Assembly: GCA_021772025.1 (NCBI GenBank)
Contig: JAETNT010000003.1
Span: 1-64,000, forward strand
DNA length: 64,000 nucleotides
Direction of reading: 5' to 3'
DNA from: Enterocloster bolteae
GTDB taxonomy: Bacteria; Bacillota; Clostridia; Lachnospirales; Lachnospiraceae
Shown here: in pieces, positions 1 through 9,927 of the stretch
How positions within the stretch are numbered: position 1 is the stretch's first letter
How the letters are laid out: each line of letters opens with the position of its first letter
Position numbers and translations under genes: made by a program
Notes under the pieces: model-generated
Seen by the model: only the letters and a program-made list of their open reading frames with translations
What the model was told of the DNA's origin: nothing
The model's database searches: none

Positions 1-1
1 A

Positions 2-33
2 GCCAAGTGGGCATGCTCGCATGCACATTTGGC
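2..33. repeat. Palindromic hairpin element at window edge
   Basis: A nearly perfect hairpin: outer arms GCCAAGTG and CATTTGGC-type sequence enclose an inner stem GCATG-ctcg-CATGC, with one mismatch and one G.T pair. It lies just left of a second inverted repeat (47-114), and the two together look like a compact intergenic palindromic element rather than a simple terminator. Nothing in it is coding. No second copy was noticed in the window, so its status as a dispersed repeat is inference. Confidence 0.5.
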
Positions 34-46
34 GACTGCCGCGAGG

Positions 47-114
47 GTCAAATACCCCGCTGCTCTGCAGCGCTGCAAGCTTGATGCCCCGTTGCTTGCA
101 GCGGGGTTTTTGAC
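47..114. terminator. Inverted repeat, likely bidirectional terminator
   Basis: Arms at 47-63 and 98-114 (core CCCCGCTGC / GCAGCGGGG) are complementary over about 16 bases and extend into GTCAAA / TTTGAC. On the plus strand the right arm runs into TTTTTGAC, as expected for termination of a gene left of the window. On the minus strand it follows the icd stop codon. An overlapping stem CTGCAAGC / GCTTGCAG (73-100) could compete with the main pairing. Confidence 0.6.
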
Positions 115-134
115 TTTGTTCAGCAGAACAGCAA

Positions 135-1334
135 TTATGCCAGCCGCTTGGCGATGGCCTTAATAAAGTCCTGGCTGTTTAATACAGTGGGATTCTCCAT
201 TGTGGTAATAAGAGCCAGATCTTTTGTCATAAAACCGCTTTCAATGGTGTCCAGGGTGGCTTTTTCCAGCTTGTCCGCAAAGGCGGCTAACTCCGGATTG
301 CTATCCAGTTCTCCCCGCTTTCTCAAAGCGCCGGACCATGCAAAAATAGTGGCAACGGAGTTGGTGGATGTTTCTTCCCCTTTTAAGTGCTTATAATAGT
401 GACGCTGTACGGTGCCGTGAGCAGCTTCATACTCATAGTAACCTTCCGGAGAAACCAATACAGAGGTCATCATAGCCAGAGAGCCGAAAGCAGAAGAAAT
501 CATATCGCTCATTACATCGCCGTCGTAGTTTTTGCAGGCCCAGATATAGCCGCCCTCAGACTTCATAACCCGGGCTACGGCATCATCAATTAACGTATAA
601 AAATAGGTAATTCCCGCCTTTTGAAACCTGTCCCTATACTCATTGTCAAAGATCTCCTGGAAAATATCCTTAAAAGTATGGTCATATTTTTTGGAGATAG
701 TGTCCTTGGTGGCAAACCATAGATCCTGTTTTTGATCCAAGGCATAGTTAAAACAGCTTCTGGCAAAGCTTTCAATAGAGGCGGATATATTGTGCATACC
801 CTGAATAACGCCGGTTCCGGTAAAATCGTGAATGGTTTCCCGGGTTTCGGTGCCGTCAGCTGCAGTGTAAACAAGCTCTGCCTTGCCGGCCGCCGGTATT
901 TTCATTTCCACTGCTTTATATACGTCTCCGTAAGCATGTCTTGCAATGGTAATGGGCTTTTTCCAGTTTTTTACACAGGGTTCAATTCCCTTTACAATAA
1001 TGGGACTGCGGAATACAGTGCCGTCTAAAATGGCACGAATGGTGCCGTTGGGGCTTTTCCACATTTCCTTTAAATTGTATTCGGTTACTCTGGCGGCATT
1101 AGGGGTAATGGTAGCGCATTTTACAGCAACACCATACTTTTTAGTTGCCAAGGCAGAATCTACTGTTACCTGATCATTGGTAGCATCCCGGTGCTCTAAG
1201 CCTAAGTCATAGTACTCGGTCTTTAAATCAATAAAAGGAATCAGCAGCTCATCTTTAATCATTTTCCAGAGGATTCTTGTCATTTCGTCCCCATCCATCT
1301 CTACAAGGGGAGTAGTCATTTTTATCTTTTCCAT
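135..1334 (-). CDS. icd: NADP-dependent isocitrate dehydrogenase
   Basis: Oxidatively decarboxylates isocitrate to 2-oxoglutarate, supplying carbon for glutamate and NADPH; cytosolic. The 399-residue protein is of the eukaryotic-like IDH subfamily: it starts [16 protein letters not shown], carries the metal-binding segment NYDGDVMSD (about residue 270) and the cofactor segment [11 protein letters not shown] followed by KGEETSTN (about 305-330), typical of the NADP enzymes. The start is an ATG preceded by AGGAGG six bases upstream (1341-1346). It stands alone, divergent from the tepA-like gene, and ends next to the inverted repeat at 47-114. Length and motifs are normal for the family. Confidence 0.95.
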   Translation of the reverse strand: MEKIKMTTPLVEMDGDEMTRILWKMIKDELLIPFIDLKTEYYDLGLEHRDATNDQVTVDSALATKKYGVAVKCATITPNAARVTEYNLKEMWKSPNGTIRAILDGTVFRSPIIVKGIEPCVKNWKKPITIARHAYGDVYKAVEMKIPAAGKAELVYTAADGTETRETIHDFTGTGVIQGMHNISASIESFARSCFNYALDQKQDLWFATKDTISKKYDHTFKDIFQEIFDNEYRDRFQKAGITYFYTLIDDAVARVMKSEGGYIWACKNYDGDVMSDMISSAFGSLAMMTSVLVSPEGYYEYEAAHGTVQRHYYKHLKGEETSTNSVATIFAWSGALRKRGELDSNPELAAFADKLEKATLDTIESGFMTKDLALITTMENPTVLNSQDFIKAIAKRLA

Positions 1335-1557
1335 TTAAAACCTCCTGTTGCGTTTGACTTTAACCAATATCTTACTACAAAAAAGAAAAAATGTACACAA
1401 AATCAAAGGAAAATCTTAAATTTACGGTAACATCTCAGGCGCGTATAAGAGAGGAAAATTCGTACAGAATAGAAGTAACCGTTTGATTATGCGAGCAGAC
1501 AGAAGATACCAGCCTAAACGGTTATAAGAGAATGAATGAAAAATAAGGGGGAAGCAT

Positions 1558-2292
1558 ATGGTAAACCAGGAAAAAAACCGCCGGGAATCCACAGATAACA
1601 CCGAAGAAAAGGAAGTGACCAAAAAGGAGGCAGAGGAAAAGGAAAACAAAGTTCTGGAAGAGTACGGCCAGATGACCTTAGACCATAATAAAAGCCGTCA
1701 TAATATCCACCTGCTGTCGATTATCGGAGAAGTAGAAGGCCATGAAAACCTGTCGGGAAGCAGTAAAGCAACCAAATACGATCACGTTCTTCCGAAGCTT
1801 GCAGAAATTGAAGATGATAAAGAAGTAGAAGGACTTCTGGTTCTTTTAAATACTTCTGGAGGAGACGTAGACGCAGGGCTTGCCATTGCAGAGATGATTG
1901 CTTCCTTGAGTATTCCTACTGTATCCTTGGTTTTGGGAGGAAGCCATTCTATAGGAGTGCCTCTGGCGGTAGCTTCGGATTATTCCTTTATTGTGCCTAC
2001 AGGAACCATGATGATTCATCCGGTGAGAATGAGCGGCATGGTTATCGGGGCCTCCCAGACGTATGAATATTTTGAAATGATTCAGGATCGGATCCTCAGC
2101 TTTGTGGCCCTTCATTCCAAAATAGATTATGAAGAACTAATGCGGCTGATGCACAATACGGAGATGCTTACCAGAGATCTGGGGACGGTTTTAGTGGGAG
2201 GGGAAACCGTAGAAGCAGGACTGATCGATGAAGTAGGAGGGATTAGAGAAGCCCTTGCAAAGCTTCATCACATGATCGATTCCGGACGCTAG
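1558..2292 (+). CDS. tepA: ClpP-fold serine protease, TepA/YmfB type
   Basis: A 244-residue member of the ClpP/crotonase-fold proteases related to Bacillus TepA (translocation-enhancing protein, also linked to degradation of small acid-soluble spore proteins). The first 50 residues are highly charged (E/K rich) and probably disordered. The protease core follows, with LNTSGGDVDAG (about 98-108), the presumed nucleophile serine in GGSHSIGVP (about 128-136) and the histidine in MMIHPVR (about 153-159). It has a strong AAGGGGGA ribosome site. The next gene is ftsK/spoIIIE, the same pairing as in Bacillus. No signal peptide is visible, so it is probably cytoplasmic. Confidence 0.85.
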   Translation: MVNQEKNRRESTDNTEEKEVTKKEAEEKENKVLEEYGQMTLDHNKSRHNIHLLSIIGEVEGHENLSGSSKATKYDHVLPKLAEIEDDKEVEGLLVLLNTSGGDVDAGLAIAEMIASLSIPTVSLVLGGSHSIGVPLAVASDYSFIVPTGTMMIHPVRMSGMVIGASQTYEYFEMIQDRILSFVALHSKIDYEELMRLMHNTEMLTRDLGTVLVGGETVEAGLIDEVGGIREALAKLHHMIDSGR

Positions 2293-2299
2293 TCAAGCC

Positions 2300-2328
2300 T
2301 TGAAATTTTTGGGAAACTTTTGTATACT
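2300..2328 (+). promoter_or_regulatory. Sigma-A-type promoter of ftsK
   Basis: TTGAAA (2300-2305), a 17-base spacer and TATACT (2323-2328) begin just after the tepA-like stop codon. The position implies that ftsK/spoIIIE has its own promoter with a leader of about 70 bases. Confidence 0.65.
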
Positions 2329-2406
2329 ATCAACAATGGGTGCCCTTGCCCACTAGGGTAATCTTCGGGTTTTCCCATGAAGGAAGATAGTAGGAGGCGT
2401 GATTTC

Positions 2407-5307
2407 GTGTCAGAAACGAAAAAAAGCAGAAAAACAGCGCAGACCAGTACGAAAAAACCGGGACGCCCCAAAAAGCAGCCGGAACCTCAATATGATGAGG
2501 GTGCAGAGGTAATTCGGGCGGAAGTATTAATTATCAGTTCTTTCGTAATAGCTGTCCTGTTATTTTTAAGCAATTTTAATTTATGCGGCATAATCGGCCG
2601 TATTTTAAAAAGTGCCCAGCTGGGACTGTTTGGCTCGATAGGGTACCTGGTTCCCATTTTTTTATTCATCGGCACCTGTTTTGCATTGTCTAATCGGGGC
2701 AATGTGCGGGCGGCCTTAAAGCTGGGGGCGGCAATTGGAACAGCCCTGATTTTATGCGGCTTATGCCAGTTGGTTTTTGGCAATAAAGAATTGGCTGGAG
2801 CCGGATTTTTAGACTATTATCAGGCTTCAGCCGCAACCGGAAAGGGAGGAGGCCTGGCAGGAGGCATTTTAGCCGGAGGCCTGTCCTCAGTGGTAGGAAC
2901 CGTAGGGGCCTATGTGGTGCTGATTGCTGCTCTTGTGATTTGTATTGTGTGCATTACAGAAAAATCCGTGGTAAAGGCAGTAAAAAACGGAGGAGACAAA
3001 GCTTATCATTATGCCAGGGAGGATATGGACAGACGGCGGGAGATCCGGACAGAGCGCCAAAAAGAGCGGCGAAGGATGCGGGATGAGCAAAAGGTCCGAG
3101 GAGTGGATCTGAATGCTACCAAGATTGAAGACGTTTCTAACCTGCCTTTAAAAACCGATGCTCCTGTGGAGTCTATGTTTGGCCCTGCACCTAAGCTATC
3201 AGATTTTCAAGACAGGGATATTTCAGAAAAGGAGATAAGAGGAAAGACAGTTCATCCGGCGGACATTTTCACCGGAAGCATTGCCCGCACAGGGGATTCC
3301 CAGACATACATAGAAGAACCCGGAGAAGTCAAGGACTTTAAAGAGGAAACGCCGGAAGCCTTTGTAGCGCCGAGAAATACCAGGACTCTTCGGGAAATGA
3401 ACGTAGTGGAGACGGAAAAAGATCCTGCCCGTCCGGAAGAGTATGGAGAAGAAGTGATCTATCCGGAAAAAACTCAATATTCAGAAGATGATCAGCATTC
3501 GGAAGAGCCGCCCTTTGAAGAGGATCCCATTCCCGGAACTGTTGTTTTAGATGAGATATGGGACAGGGAAGACGAAGGGCGGATTCCCGTGGCCTTTCAG
3601 GAGGAAAGCTATGACAGTTGGGAAGAAGAAGCATCTGCGCCTGACAGTATGGAAGCCTCCGTTCCGGATACCATTTATGTTCCGGAGGGAGAAAAACGGG
3701 TAGTGACTGCTTCCGGCAAGATTATTGAGACAGAAACGGAGCTTTTGGAGAAAAAGCTGGAGAAACGGAAACAGGAAATCAAGGCAGAGGAGGAATCTCT
3801 CTCCACGGTAATGATGGCTGTTAAGGAAGCCGAGGAAAAAGAAATTCAAAAAGAATACCGTTTTCCTTCTGTAGACCTGCTAAAGAAAGAAAAAAGAAGC
3901 AGCTCTTTCTCGGAACAGGAATATAAAAATACAGCGATTAAACTGCAGCAGACATTGCGGGATTTTGGAGTCGGGGTGACCGTAACAAACATTAGCTGCG
4001 GTCCTTCGGTAACCCGCTATGAACTTCATCCGGAACAGGGAGTGAAAGTAAGTAAGATCGTAAGCCTGGCAGATGATATCAAATTAAGTCTGGCTGCGGC
4101 GGATATCCGTATTGAAGCGCCTATCCCCGGCAAGTCGGCAGTGGGAATCGAGGTGCCGAATAAGGAAAATAATATTGTATATTTAAGAGAGCTTTTGGAA
4201 TCCGAGGAATTCCGCAGACATCCTTCACGGCTGGCTTTTGCCGTAGGAAAAGATATCGGAGGACAGACCGTGGTGACAGACATTGCTAAAATGCCTCATC
4301 TGTTAATTGCAGGCGCTACCGGTTCCGGAAAATCTGTCTGTATTAATACTCTGATTATGAGCATTCTCTATAAAGCAAATCCGGATGACGTAAAGCTGAT
4401 TATGGTGGATCCAAAGGTGGTGGAATTAAGCGTTTATAACGGGATTCCTCACCTTTTGATTCCGGTGGTGACGGATCCCAAGAAGGCGTCCGGGGCGCTG
4501 AACTGGGCAGTGGCGGAGATGACCGACCGATATAAAAAGTTTGCGGAGTACGGCGTCCGGGATTTGAAAGGCTATAATGAAAGAGTGGAAAATATCCAGG
4601 ACATTGAGGATGAGAACAAGCCGAAAAAGATGCCTCAGATTGTGATTATTGTAGATGAGCTGGCGGATTTGATGATGGTGGCCCCAGGCGAGGTAGAGGA
4701 TTCGATCTGCCGTCTGGCCCAGCTGGCCCGGGCGGCCGGGATCCACTTGGTAATTGCCACCCAGAGGCCGTCGGTGAATGTAATTACCGGTCTGATTAAA
4801 GCCAATGTACCTTCCCGGATCGCTTTTGCCGTTTCCTCCGGTGTAGATTCCCGCACCATTATTGATATGAACGGGGCGGAAAAGCTTTTGGGAAAGGGAG
4901 ACATGCTGTTCTATCCTTCCGGAATACCAAAGCCTCAGCGGGTTCAGGGAGCCTTTGTATCCGATCACGAGGTGGCTCAGGTAGTGGAATTTTTGACGAA
5001 ACAGGAGATAGGAAGTTCCTACAGCCCGGATGTAGAGCAGCAGATTGCCAAGGGCTCCCCGGATATGGCAAAAGGCGGAGAAAACCGGGACGAGTATTTT
5101 GCCCATGCGGCCAAATTTATTATAGAGAAAGATAAGGCATCTATCGGTATGCTTCAGCGGGTATTCAAAATCGGCTTTAACCGGGCGGCCCGCATTATGG
5201 ATCAGCTGGCGGAGGCCGGAGTGGTAGGGGAAGAAGAAGGAACAAAACCGCGTAAGGTTCTTATGTCCATGGAGCAGTTTGAAGAGCTTATGGAAACGGG
5301 CGGTTGA
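2407..5307 (+). CDS. ftsK: DNA translocase FtsK/SpoIIIE
   Basis: Membrane-anchored hexameric motor that pumps chromosomal DNA through the division or sporulation septum. From this start it is 966 residues: about four transmembrane segments in the first 190 residues, a long acidic linker (about 190-500), then the motor with Walker A GATGSGKS (about 636-643) and Walker [12 protein letters not shown] (about 745-755), and a C-terminal winged-helix gamma domain that reads polarity motifs. I chose the GTG at 2407 because AGGAGG (2392-2397) lies nine bases upstream; an in-frame ATG at 2377 has no ribosome site. Its own promoter is at 2300-2328. FtsK (vegetative) versus SpoIIIE (sporulation) cannot be decided from sequence. 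Confidence 0.93.
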   Translation: MSETKKSRKTAQTSTKKPGRPKKQPEPQYDEGAEVIRAEVLIISSFVIAVLLFLSNFNLCGIIGRILKSAQLGLFGSIGYLVPIFLFIGTCFALSNRGNVRAALKLGAAIGTALILCGLCQLVFGNKELAGAGFLDYYQASAATGKGGGLAGGILAGGLSSVVGTVGAYVVLIAALVICIVCITEKSVVKAVKNGGDKAYHYAREDMDRRREIRTERQKERRRMRDEQKVRGVDLNATKIEDVSNLPLKTDAPVESMFGPAPKLSDFQDRDISEKEIRGKTVHPADIFTGSIARTGDSQTYIEEPGEVKDFKEETPEAFVAPRNTRTLREMNVVETEKDPARPEEYGEEVIYPEKTQYSEDDQHSEEPPFEEDPIPGTVVLDEIWDREDEGRIPVAFQEESYDSWEEEASAPDSMEASVPDTIYVPEGEKRVVTASGKIIETETELLEKKLEKRKQEIKAEEESLSTVMMAVKEAEEKEIQKEYRFPSVDLLKKEKRSSSFSEQEYKNTAIKLQQTLRDFGVGVTVTNISCGPSVTRYELHPEQGVKVSKIVSLADDIKLSLAAADIRIEAPIPGKSAVGIEVPNKENNIVYLRELLESEEFRRHPSRLAFAVGKDIGGQTVVTDIAKMPHLLIAGATGSGKSVCINTLIMSILYKANPDDVKLIMVDPKVVELSVYNGIPHLLIPVVTDPKKASGALNWAVAEMTDRYKKFAEYGVRDLKGYNERVENIQDIEDENKPKKMPQIVIIVDELADLMMVAPGEVEDSICRLAQLARAAGIHLVIATQRPSVNVITGLIKANVPSRIAFAVSSGVDSRTIIDMNGAEKLLGKGDMLFYPSGIPKPQRVQGAFVSDHEVAQVVEFLTKQEIGSSYSPDVEQQIAKGSPDMAKGGENRDEYFAHAAKFIIEKDKASIGMLQRVFKIGFNRAARIMDQLAEAGVVGEEEGTKPRKVLMSMEQFEELMETGG

Positions 5308-5340
5308 AAATACAATAAGCAAACAATAGGAGGATGAAGG

Positions 5341-7011
5341 ATGAAAACAGATATTCAGATTGCTCAGGAGGCGCAGATGCGGCCTATTAAAGAAGTGGCG
5401 GCAAACTACGGCATTGGAGAGGAGGAGCTGGAGTTTTACGGGAAATACAAGGCAAAGCTTGGGGACGAAGTCTGGGAGCGGGTAAAAGACCGCCCGGACG
5501 GGAAACTGGTTTTGGTAACTGCTATTAACCCTACTCCTGCAGGAGAGGGAAAAACCACCACTTCCGTAGGCTTGGGCCAGGCTTTCGCTAAAATAGGAAA
5601 AAACGCTATTATCGCTCTGAGAGAACCGTCTTTAGGTCCGTGCTTTGGCATTAAAGGAGGGGCTGCCGGAGGCGGATATGCCCAGGTTGTCCCCATGGAA
5701 GATTTGAACCTGCATTTTACCGGAGATTTTCATGCCATCACCTCTGCCAATAACCTTTTGGCGGCTCTTTTAGATAATCATATCCAGCAGGGAAATGCCC
5801 TGGGAATTGATCCGAGACAGGTTTTGTGGAAGCGCTGCCTGGATATGAATGACAGAGTCCTTCGGAACGTGATCGTAGGCCTGGGGGCAAAAGGGGACGG
5901 AATGGTGAGAGAGGATCATTTTGTCATCACGGTTGCATCTGAGATTATGGCAATCCTGTGCCTGTCTGAAAACATGAAGGATTTAAAGGAGCGTCTTGGA
6001 AAGATTATTGTTGCATATAATTTTGCAGGAGAGCCGGTTACGGCTGCCCAACTGCATGCGGTAGGCTCTATGGCCGCACTTTTAAAGGATGCGTTAAAGC
6101 CTAATCTGATTCAGACGCTGGAACATACAGGAGCCATTGTCCACGGCGGCCCCTTTGCCAATATCGCTCATGGCTGCAATAGTGTGAGAGCAACCAGGAC
6201 CGCTTTAAAGCTTGCGGATATTGTTGTAACCGAGGCAGGGTTCGGAGCGGATCTGGGCGCTGAGAAGTTTTTTGATATTAAATGCCGCAAAGCCGGCTTA
6301 AAACCAGATGCAGTGGTTTTGGTTGCCACAGTGCGGGCACTGAAATACAACGGCGGCGTAGCCAAGGCGGATCTGGCCCAAGAGAATCTGACGGCTTTGG
6401 CAAGGGGAATTGTAAACCTGGAAAAGCATATAGAGAATCTTCAAAAATATGGAGTTCCTGTCGTGGTAACCTTGAATTCCTTTATTACCGATACCAAGGC
6501 GGAATACGAATACGTGAAAAAGTTCTGCGAGGACAGGGGATGCGAGTTTGCCCTTTCAGAGGTTTGGGAAAAAGGCGGAGAAGGCGGCGTAGAGCTGGCG
6601 GAGAAAGTTCTTCATACCCTGGAAAATAAGGCCGGCAATTTCCATGTGCTCTATCCTGACAGCATGAATTTAAAGAATAAGATTTATACGGTGGCTTCTG
6701 AAATTTACGGAGCGGACGGTGTTTCCTATGCTCCGGCTGCAGAGAAAGCGCTAAAGAGAATAGAGGAGATGGGATTTGGAAATCTTCCGGTATGCATGGC
6801 AAAAACCCAGTATTCCTTATCTGACGATCAGACTAAGCTTGGCCGCCCCACCGGATTTACCGTTAACGTCCGGGATGCTTACGTGTCTGCCGGAGCCGGT
6901 TTTGTAGTTGTCCTTACGGGAGCCATTATGACTATGCCCGGCCTTCCCAAAAAGCCGGCGGCAGACAGTATTGATGTAGATGAAAACGGAGTAATCACCG
7001 GATTATTCTAA
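5341..7011 (+). CDS. fhs: Formate-tetrahydrofolate ligase
   Basis: Makes 10-formyltetrahydrofolate from formate, THF and ATP, feeding purines and initiator fMet-tRNA, and in acetogens the methyl branch of the Wood-Ljungdahl pathway; cytosolic. The 556-residue length is normal. The ATP loop [10 protein letters not shown] is at about residues 61-70, and the nearby [20 protein letters not shown] segment is the family signature. Start ATG with AGGAGGATG-type ribosome site. It sits 33 bases after ftsK and 22 bases before murE, so it may be co-transcribed with both. No riboswitch-sized leader is present. Whether the organism is acetogenic cannot be told from this gene alone. Confidence 0.96.
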   Translation: MKTDIQIAQEAQMRPIKEVAANYGIGEEELEFYGKYKAKLGDEVWERVKDRPDGKLVLVTAINPTPAGEGKTTTSVGLGQAFAKIGKNAIIALREPSLGPCFGIKGGAAGGGYAQVVPMEDLNLHFTGDFHAITSANNLLAALLDNHIQQGNALGIDPRQVLWKRCLDMNDRVLRNVIVGLGAKGDGMVREDHFVITVASEIMAILCLSENMKDLKERLGKIIVAYNFAGEPVTAAQLHAVGSMAALLKDALKPNLIQTLEHTGAIVHGGPFANIAHGCNSVRATRTALKLADIVVTEAGFGADLGAEKFFDIKCRKAGLKPDAVVLVATVRALKYNGGVAKADLAQENLTALARGIVNLEKHIENLQKYGVPVVVTLNSFITDTKAEYEYVKKFCEDRGCEFALSEVWEKGGEGGVELAEKVLHTLENKAGNFHVLYPDSMNLKNKIYTVASEIYGADGVSYAPAAEKALKRIEEMGFGNLPVCMAKTQYSLSDDQTKLGRPTGFTVNVRDAYVSAGAGFVVVLTGAIMTMPGLPKKPAADSIDVDENGVITGLF

Positions 7012-7033
7012 GGTCAGGGAATGAGGAGGATTT

Positions 7034-8503
7034 ATGGCAGTTAAAGATTGGCTAAACGAGATTTCGTATACGCTTCTTCAGGGAAGCCTTGAGGAAGAGG
7101 TGGCAGAGGTTATTTACGATTCCAGAAAAGCGGCGGAAAAGACCGTATTTGTGTGCATGAAGGGAGCCAAGACGGACTCTCACCAGTTTATCCCATCGGT
7201 CCTGACGGCAGGCTGCCGTGTGCTGGTAGTAGAACATCCGGTAGAGGTTCCTGGGGATATTACGGTGATTCAGGTGGAAAACGGCCGCCAGGCTTTGGCC
7301 TTTCTTTCTGCTGCCAGATTTGGTTATCCGGCTAAAAAAATGGTAACCATCGGCGTTACCGGAACAAAAGGAAAGACTACTACCACCCACATGATTAAGG
7401 CGGTTTTAGAGTCCTGCGGGAAGAAGGTGGGAATGATCGGGACCACAGGGGTGGTAATCGGAAACCAGGCGCGTCCCACTGTCAACACTACCCCGGAATC
7501 CTGGGCTCTCCATCAGGCCTTTGACGAGATGGTAAAGGCTGGCTGCGAATATATGGTAATGGAGGTTTCCTCTCAGGGTTTAAAGATGCATCGGGTAGAC
7601 GGAATTACCTTTGACTATGGTCTGTTTACCAACCTTTCCAGAGATCATATCGGCCCGGACGAGCATGAAAGCTTTGAAGAATATCTGTACTATAAATCTC
7701 AGATTTTTTCCTGCTCCCGGATAGGACTGTTAAATCGGGATGATTCTCATTATGAGGAGATTAAGAAGAATGCCCGATGCCCTTTATATGAATTCAGCCT
7801 TCAGACTCCCTGCGATTTTTATGCTTCTGATATCCGCTGCGTGGCGGAAAAAGGATTCGTGGGAGTGGAATTTCATATAAACGGAAGATACCAAACAGAA
7901 GTTCAGGTAGGCGTTCCGGGCCGTTTTAATGTATATAATGCTTTAGGAGCCTTTGCTGTGGCCAGCTTTTTGGATCTTCCCGGAGAAAACGTGGAGAAAG
8001 CCTTAAAAAATCTTCGGATTAACGGCCGGATGGAATTGGTTTACAGTTCTCCAAAGTGTTCGGTTATTGTAGATTATGCTCACAATGCAGTGAGTATGGA
8101 AAGCCTGCTGAAGACTTTGCGGGAATATAATCCCAAACGTTTGGTCTGCGTTTTCGGCTGCGGAGGAAACCGTTCCAAAGACAGACGGTATTCTATGGGC
8201 GAGATAGGAGGCAGGATGGCAGATCTGTCCATCCTGACTGCCGATAATTCCAGATTTGAAAAGACAGAAGATATTATTGAGGATATTAAAAGCACCCTGA
8301 TTCCTACCGGAGGGGCATATTTAGAGATCCCGGATCGGAGAGAAGCCATTACCTATGCGTTAAACTATGCCCAGGAGGGGGATATGATTGCAATCATCGG
8401 AAAGGGCCATGAGGATTACCAGGAGGAAAACGGTGTCCGCCGCCCCTTCCTGGACAGGGCAGTCATTGAGGAGGTAATAGCGTCATGGCAAAACTTGGGA
8501 TAA
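7034..8503 (+). CDS. murE: UDP-MurNAc-tripeptide ligase MurE
   Basis: Adds the third amino acid to UDP-MurNAc-L-Ala-D-Glu in peptidoglycan synthesis; cytosolic, ATP-dependent. The 489-residue protein has the Mur ligase order: N-terminal UDP-binding domain, central ATPase with GVTGTKGKTTTT (about 110-121), and a C-terminal domain with GKGHEDYQE (about 455-463). The amino-acid specificity loop reads DNSR (about 402-405) where meso-diaminopimelate enzymes usually have DNPR and lysine enzymes lack the arginine, so the substrate is probably meso-diaminopimelate. It overlaps murF by 19 bases, indicating translational coupling. An AGGAGGA site precedes the ATG. Confidence 0.93.
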   Translation: MAVKDWLNEISYTLLQGSLEEEVAEVIYDSRKAAEKTVFVCMKGAKTDSHQFIPSVLTAGCRVLVVEHPVEVPGDITVIQVENGRQALAFLSAARFGYPAKKMVTIGVTGTKGKTTTTHMIKAVLESCGKKVGMIGTTGVVIGNQARPTVNTTPESWALHQAFDEMVKAGCEYMVMEVSSQGLKMHRVDGITFDYGLFTNLSRDHIGPDEHESFEEYLYYKSQIFSCSRIGLLNRDDSHYEEIKKNARCPLYEFSLQTPCDFYASDIRCVAEKGFVGVEFHINGRYQTEVQVGVPGRFNVYNALGAFAVASFLDLPGENVEKALKNLRINGRMELVYSSPKCSVIVDYAHNAVSMESLLKTLREYNPKRLVCVFGCGGNRSKDRRYSMGEIGGRMADLSILTADNSRFEKTEDIIEDIKSTLIPTGGAYLEIPDRREAITYALNYAQEGDMIAIIGKGHEDYQEENGVRRPFLDRAVIEEVIASWQNLG

Positions 8504-9921
8504 AAGAAATTGTGGCGGCTACCGGAGGCCGCCTGGTTTGGGGAAGCGATGAGGCAGGTATTACCTCGATAGAGACAGATTCCAGAAAAGCAGGGGCCGG
8601 TTCTCTGTTTGTTCCGATCATAGGAGAACGGGTGGACGGCCATAGATTTTTGACTCTTGCTCTGGAAGGCGGTGCAGAGGCGGTGCTTACCAGCCGGCAT
8701 CCAAATCAAGAGACGGTAAAACGGGAGATGGAAAACGTCTGTAATCAGGAAAAGTCCTGGATTTATGTAGAGGATACGATAAAGGCTCTTCAGGACATCG
8801 GAGCCTTCTGCCGCAGGAATATAAAAGTCCCGGTAATCGGTATTACAGGAAGCGTGGGAAAGACCACTACCAGAGAAATGATAGCCTGCGCCCTGTCCGG
8901 AGGGTATCAAAGAGTGTTTAAAACATCGGGCAACCATAACAGCCAGGTGGGGGTTCCCATTACTTTGTTTCAGGTAGAACCGGAGGATCAAATTGCCGTT
9001 TTAGAGCTGGGAATGAGTCAGCCGGGAGAAATGGAAAAAATTGCCTCCATTGCGGAGGTAGACATGGCAGCCATTACCAATATCGGCATTGCCCATATTG
9101 GACAGCTGAAAAGTCAGGAGAATATCTGCAGAGAAAAGCTGAAGATCCAGGAGGGAATGAAAGAGGGCGGAATCCTGTTTTTAAATGGAGATGACGAAAT
9201 TTTAAAAAGCAAAACAGCCAGAGAGAATATCCGCATAATTTATTATGGTACAGGGGAAAATTGTCATTATCGGGCAAAAGAGATAACGGTTCAGGACGGC
9301 CTTCCTGCCTTTACTGCAGTATGCCCGGACGGAGAAGAAGCCTTGGTCCGATTAAATGTTCCCGGAAGCCACAATATATTAAATGCTATACTTTCTATCG
9401 CCGTGGCCAGAGAAAATAAGGTTTCCCTTAAGGCGGCCGCAAAAGCATTGGAAAGCTTTACCGGATATGAGGGCCGGCAGCAAATTTATGAAACGGGAAG
9501 GTTTACGGTAATTGACGACTCCTACAATGCCAGCCCGGTTTCTATGAAAGCCGGACTGGAGGTTTTAATGTCCGTTCATCCGGGAAGAAGAAAGGTTGCG
9601 GTGCTGGCGGATATGAAGGAGCTGGGACCGAATGAGGCCTCCTACCATCAAGAGATTGGAGCCTATATCGGAGCGCATTTAGAGGAACATATGGCGGACC
9701 AAATTTTATTGCTGGGAGATTTGGCGGCAGAGATTCAGAAGGGACTTTTTAAAGCGCGGCCGGATTGGGAAAATTATAGCGCTGTCCGGGTCTTTCAGGA
9801 CAGGGAAAGTCTCTTGGACTTTCTGAAAAAGTTTTTAAAAAAAGGGGACTGCGTCCTTTTCAAGGGCTCCAACAGTATGGGGCTGGGGCCGGTAGCCGCC
9901 GCCTTTTGTAAGGAGGATTAG
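8485..9921 (+). CDS. murF: UDP-MurNAc-tripeptide D-Ala-D-Ala ligase MurF
   Basis: Completes the cytoplasmic muropeptide precursor by adding D-Ala-D-Ala. 478 residues, usual length. The ATPase loop GITGSVGKTTTREM is at about 115-128; further family segments are GNHNSQVGVP (about 150-159) and DSYNASPVSM (about 345-354). The start lies inside the end of murE, with GAGGAGG-like sequence (8468-8474) upstream. Together with murE it forms a two-gene cell-wall unit placed between fhs and priA rather than inside a large dcw cluster. Confidence 0.94.
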   Translation: MAKLGIKEIVAATGGRLVWGSDEAGITSIETDSRKAGAGSLFVPIIGERVDGHRFLTLALEGGAEAVLTSRHPNQETVKREMENVCNQEKSWIYVEDTIKALQDIGAFCRRNIKVPVIGITGSVGKTTTREMIACALSGGYQRVFKTSGNHNSQVGVPITLFQVEPEDQIAVLELGMSQPGEMEKIASIAEVDMAAITNIGIAHIGQLKSQENICREKLKIQEGMKEGGILFLNGDDEILKSKTARENIRIIYYGTGENCHYRAKEITVQDGLPAFTAVCPDGEEALVRLNVPGSHNILNAILSIAVARENKVSLKAAAKALESFTGYEGRQQIYETGRFTVIDDSYNASPVSMKAGLEVLMSVHPGRRKVAVLADMKELGPNEASYHQEIGAYIGAHLEEHMADQILLLGDLAAEIQKGLFKARPDWENYSAVRVFQDRESLLDFLKKFLKKGDCVLFKGSNSMGLGPVAAAFCKED

Positions 9922-9927
9922 TCTCTT

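Noticed and set aside
2377-2406. ATG 2377 as the ftsK start
   Set aside because: No ribosome site; AGGAGG lies downstream of it, nine bases before GTG 2407.
4426-5322. 298-codon open frame on the minus strand
   Set aside because: Fully antisense to ftsK, no ribosome site, composition of a frame shadow.
5308-5340. Riboswitch upstream of fhs
   Set aside because: Only 33 bases separate it from ftsK, too short for a folate (THF) riboswitch.
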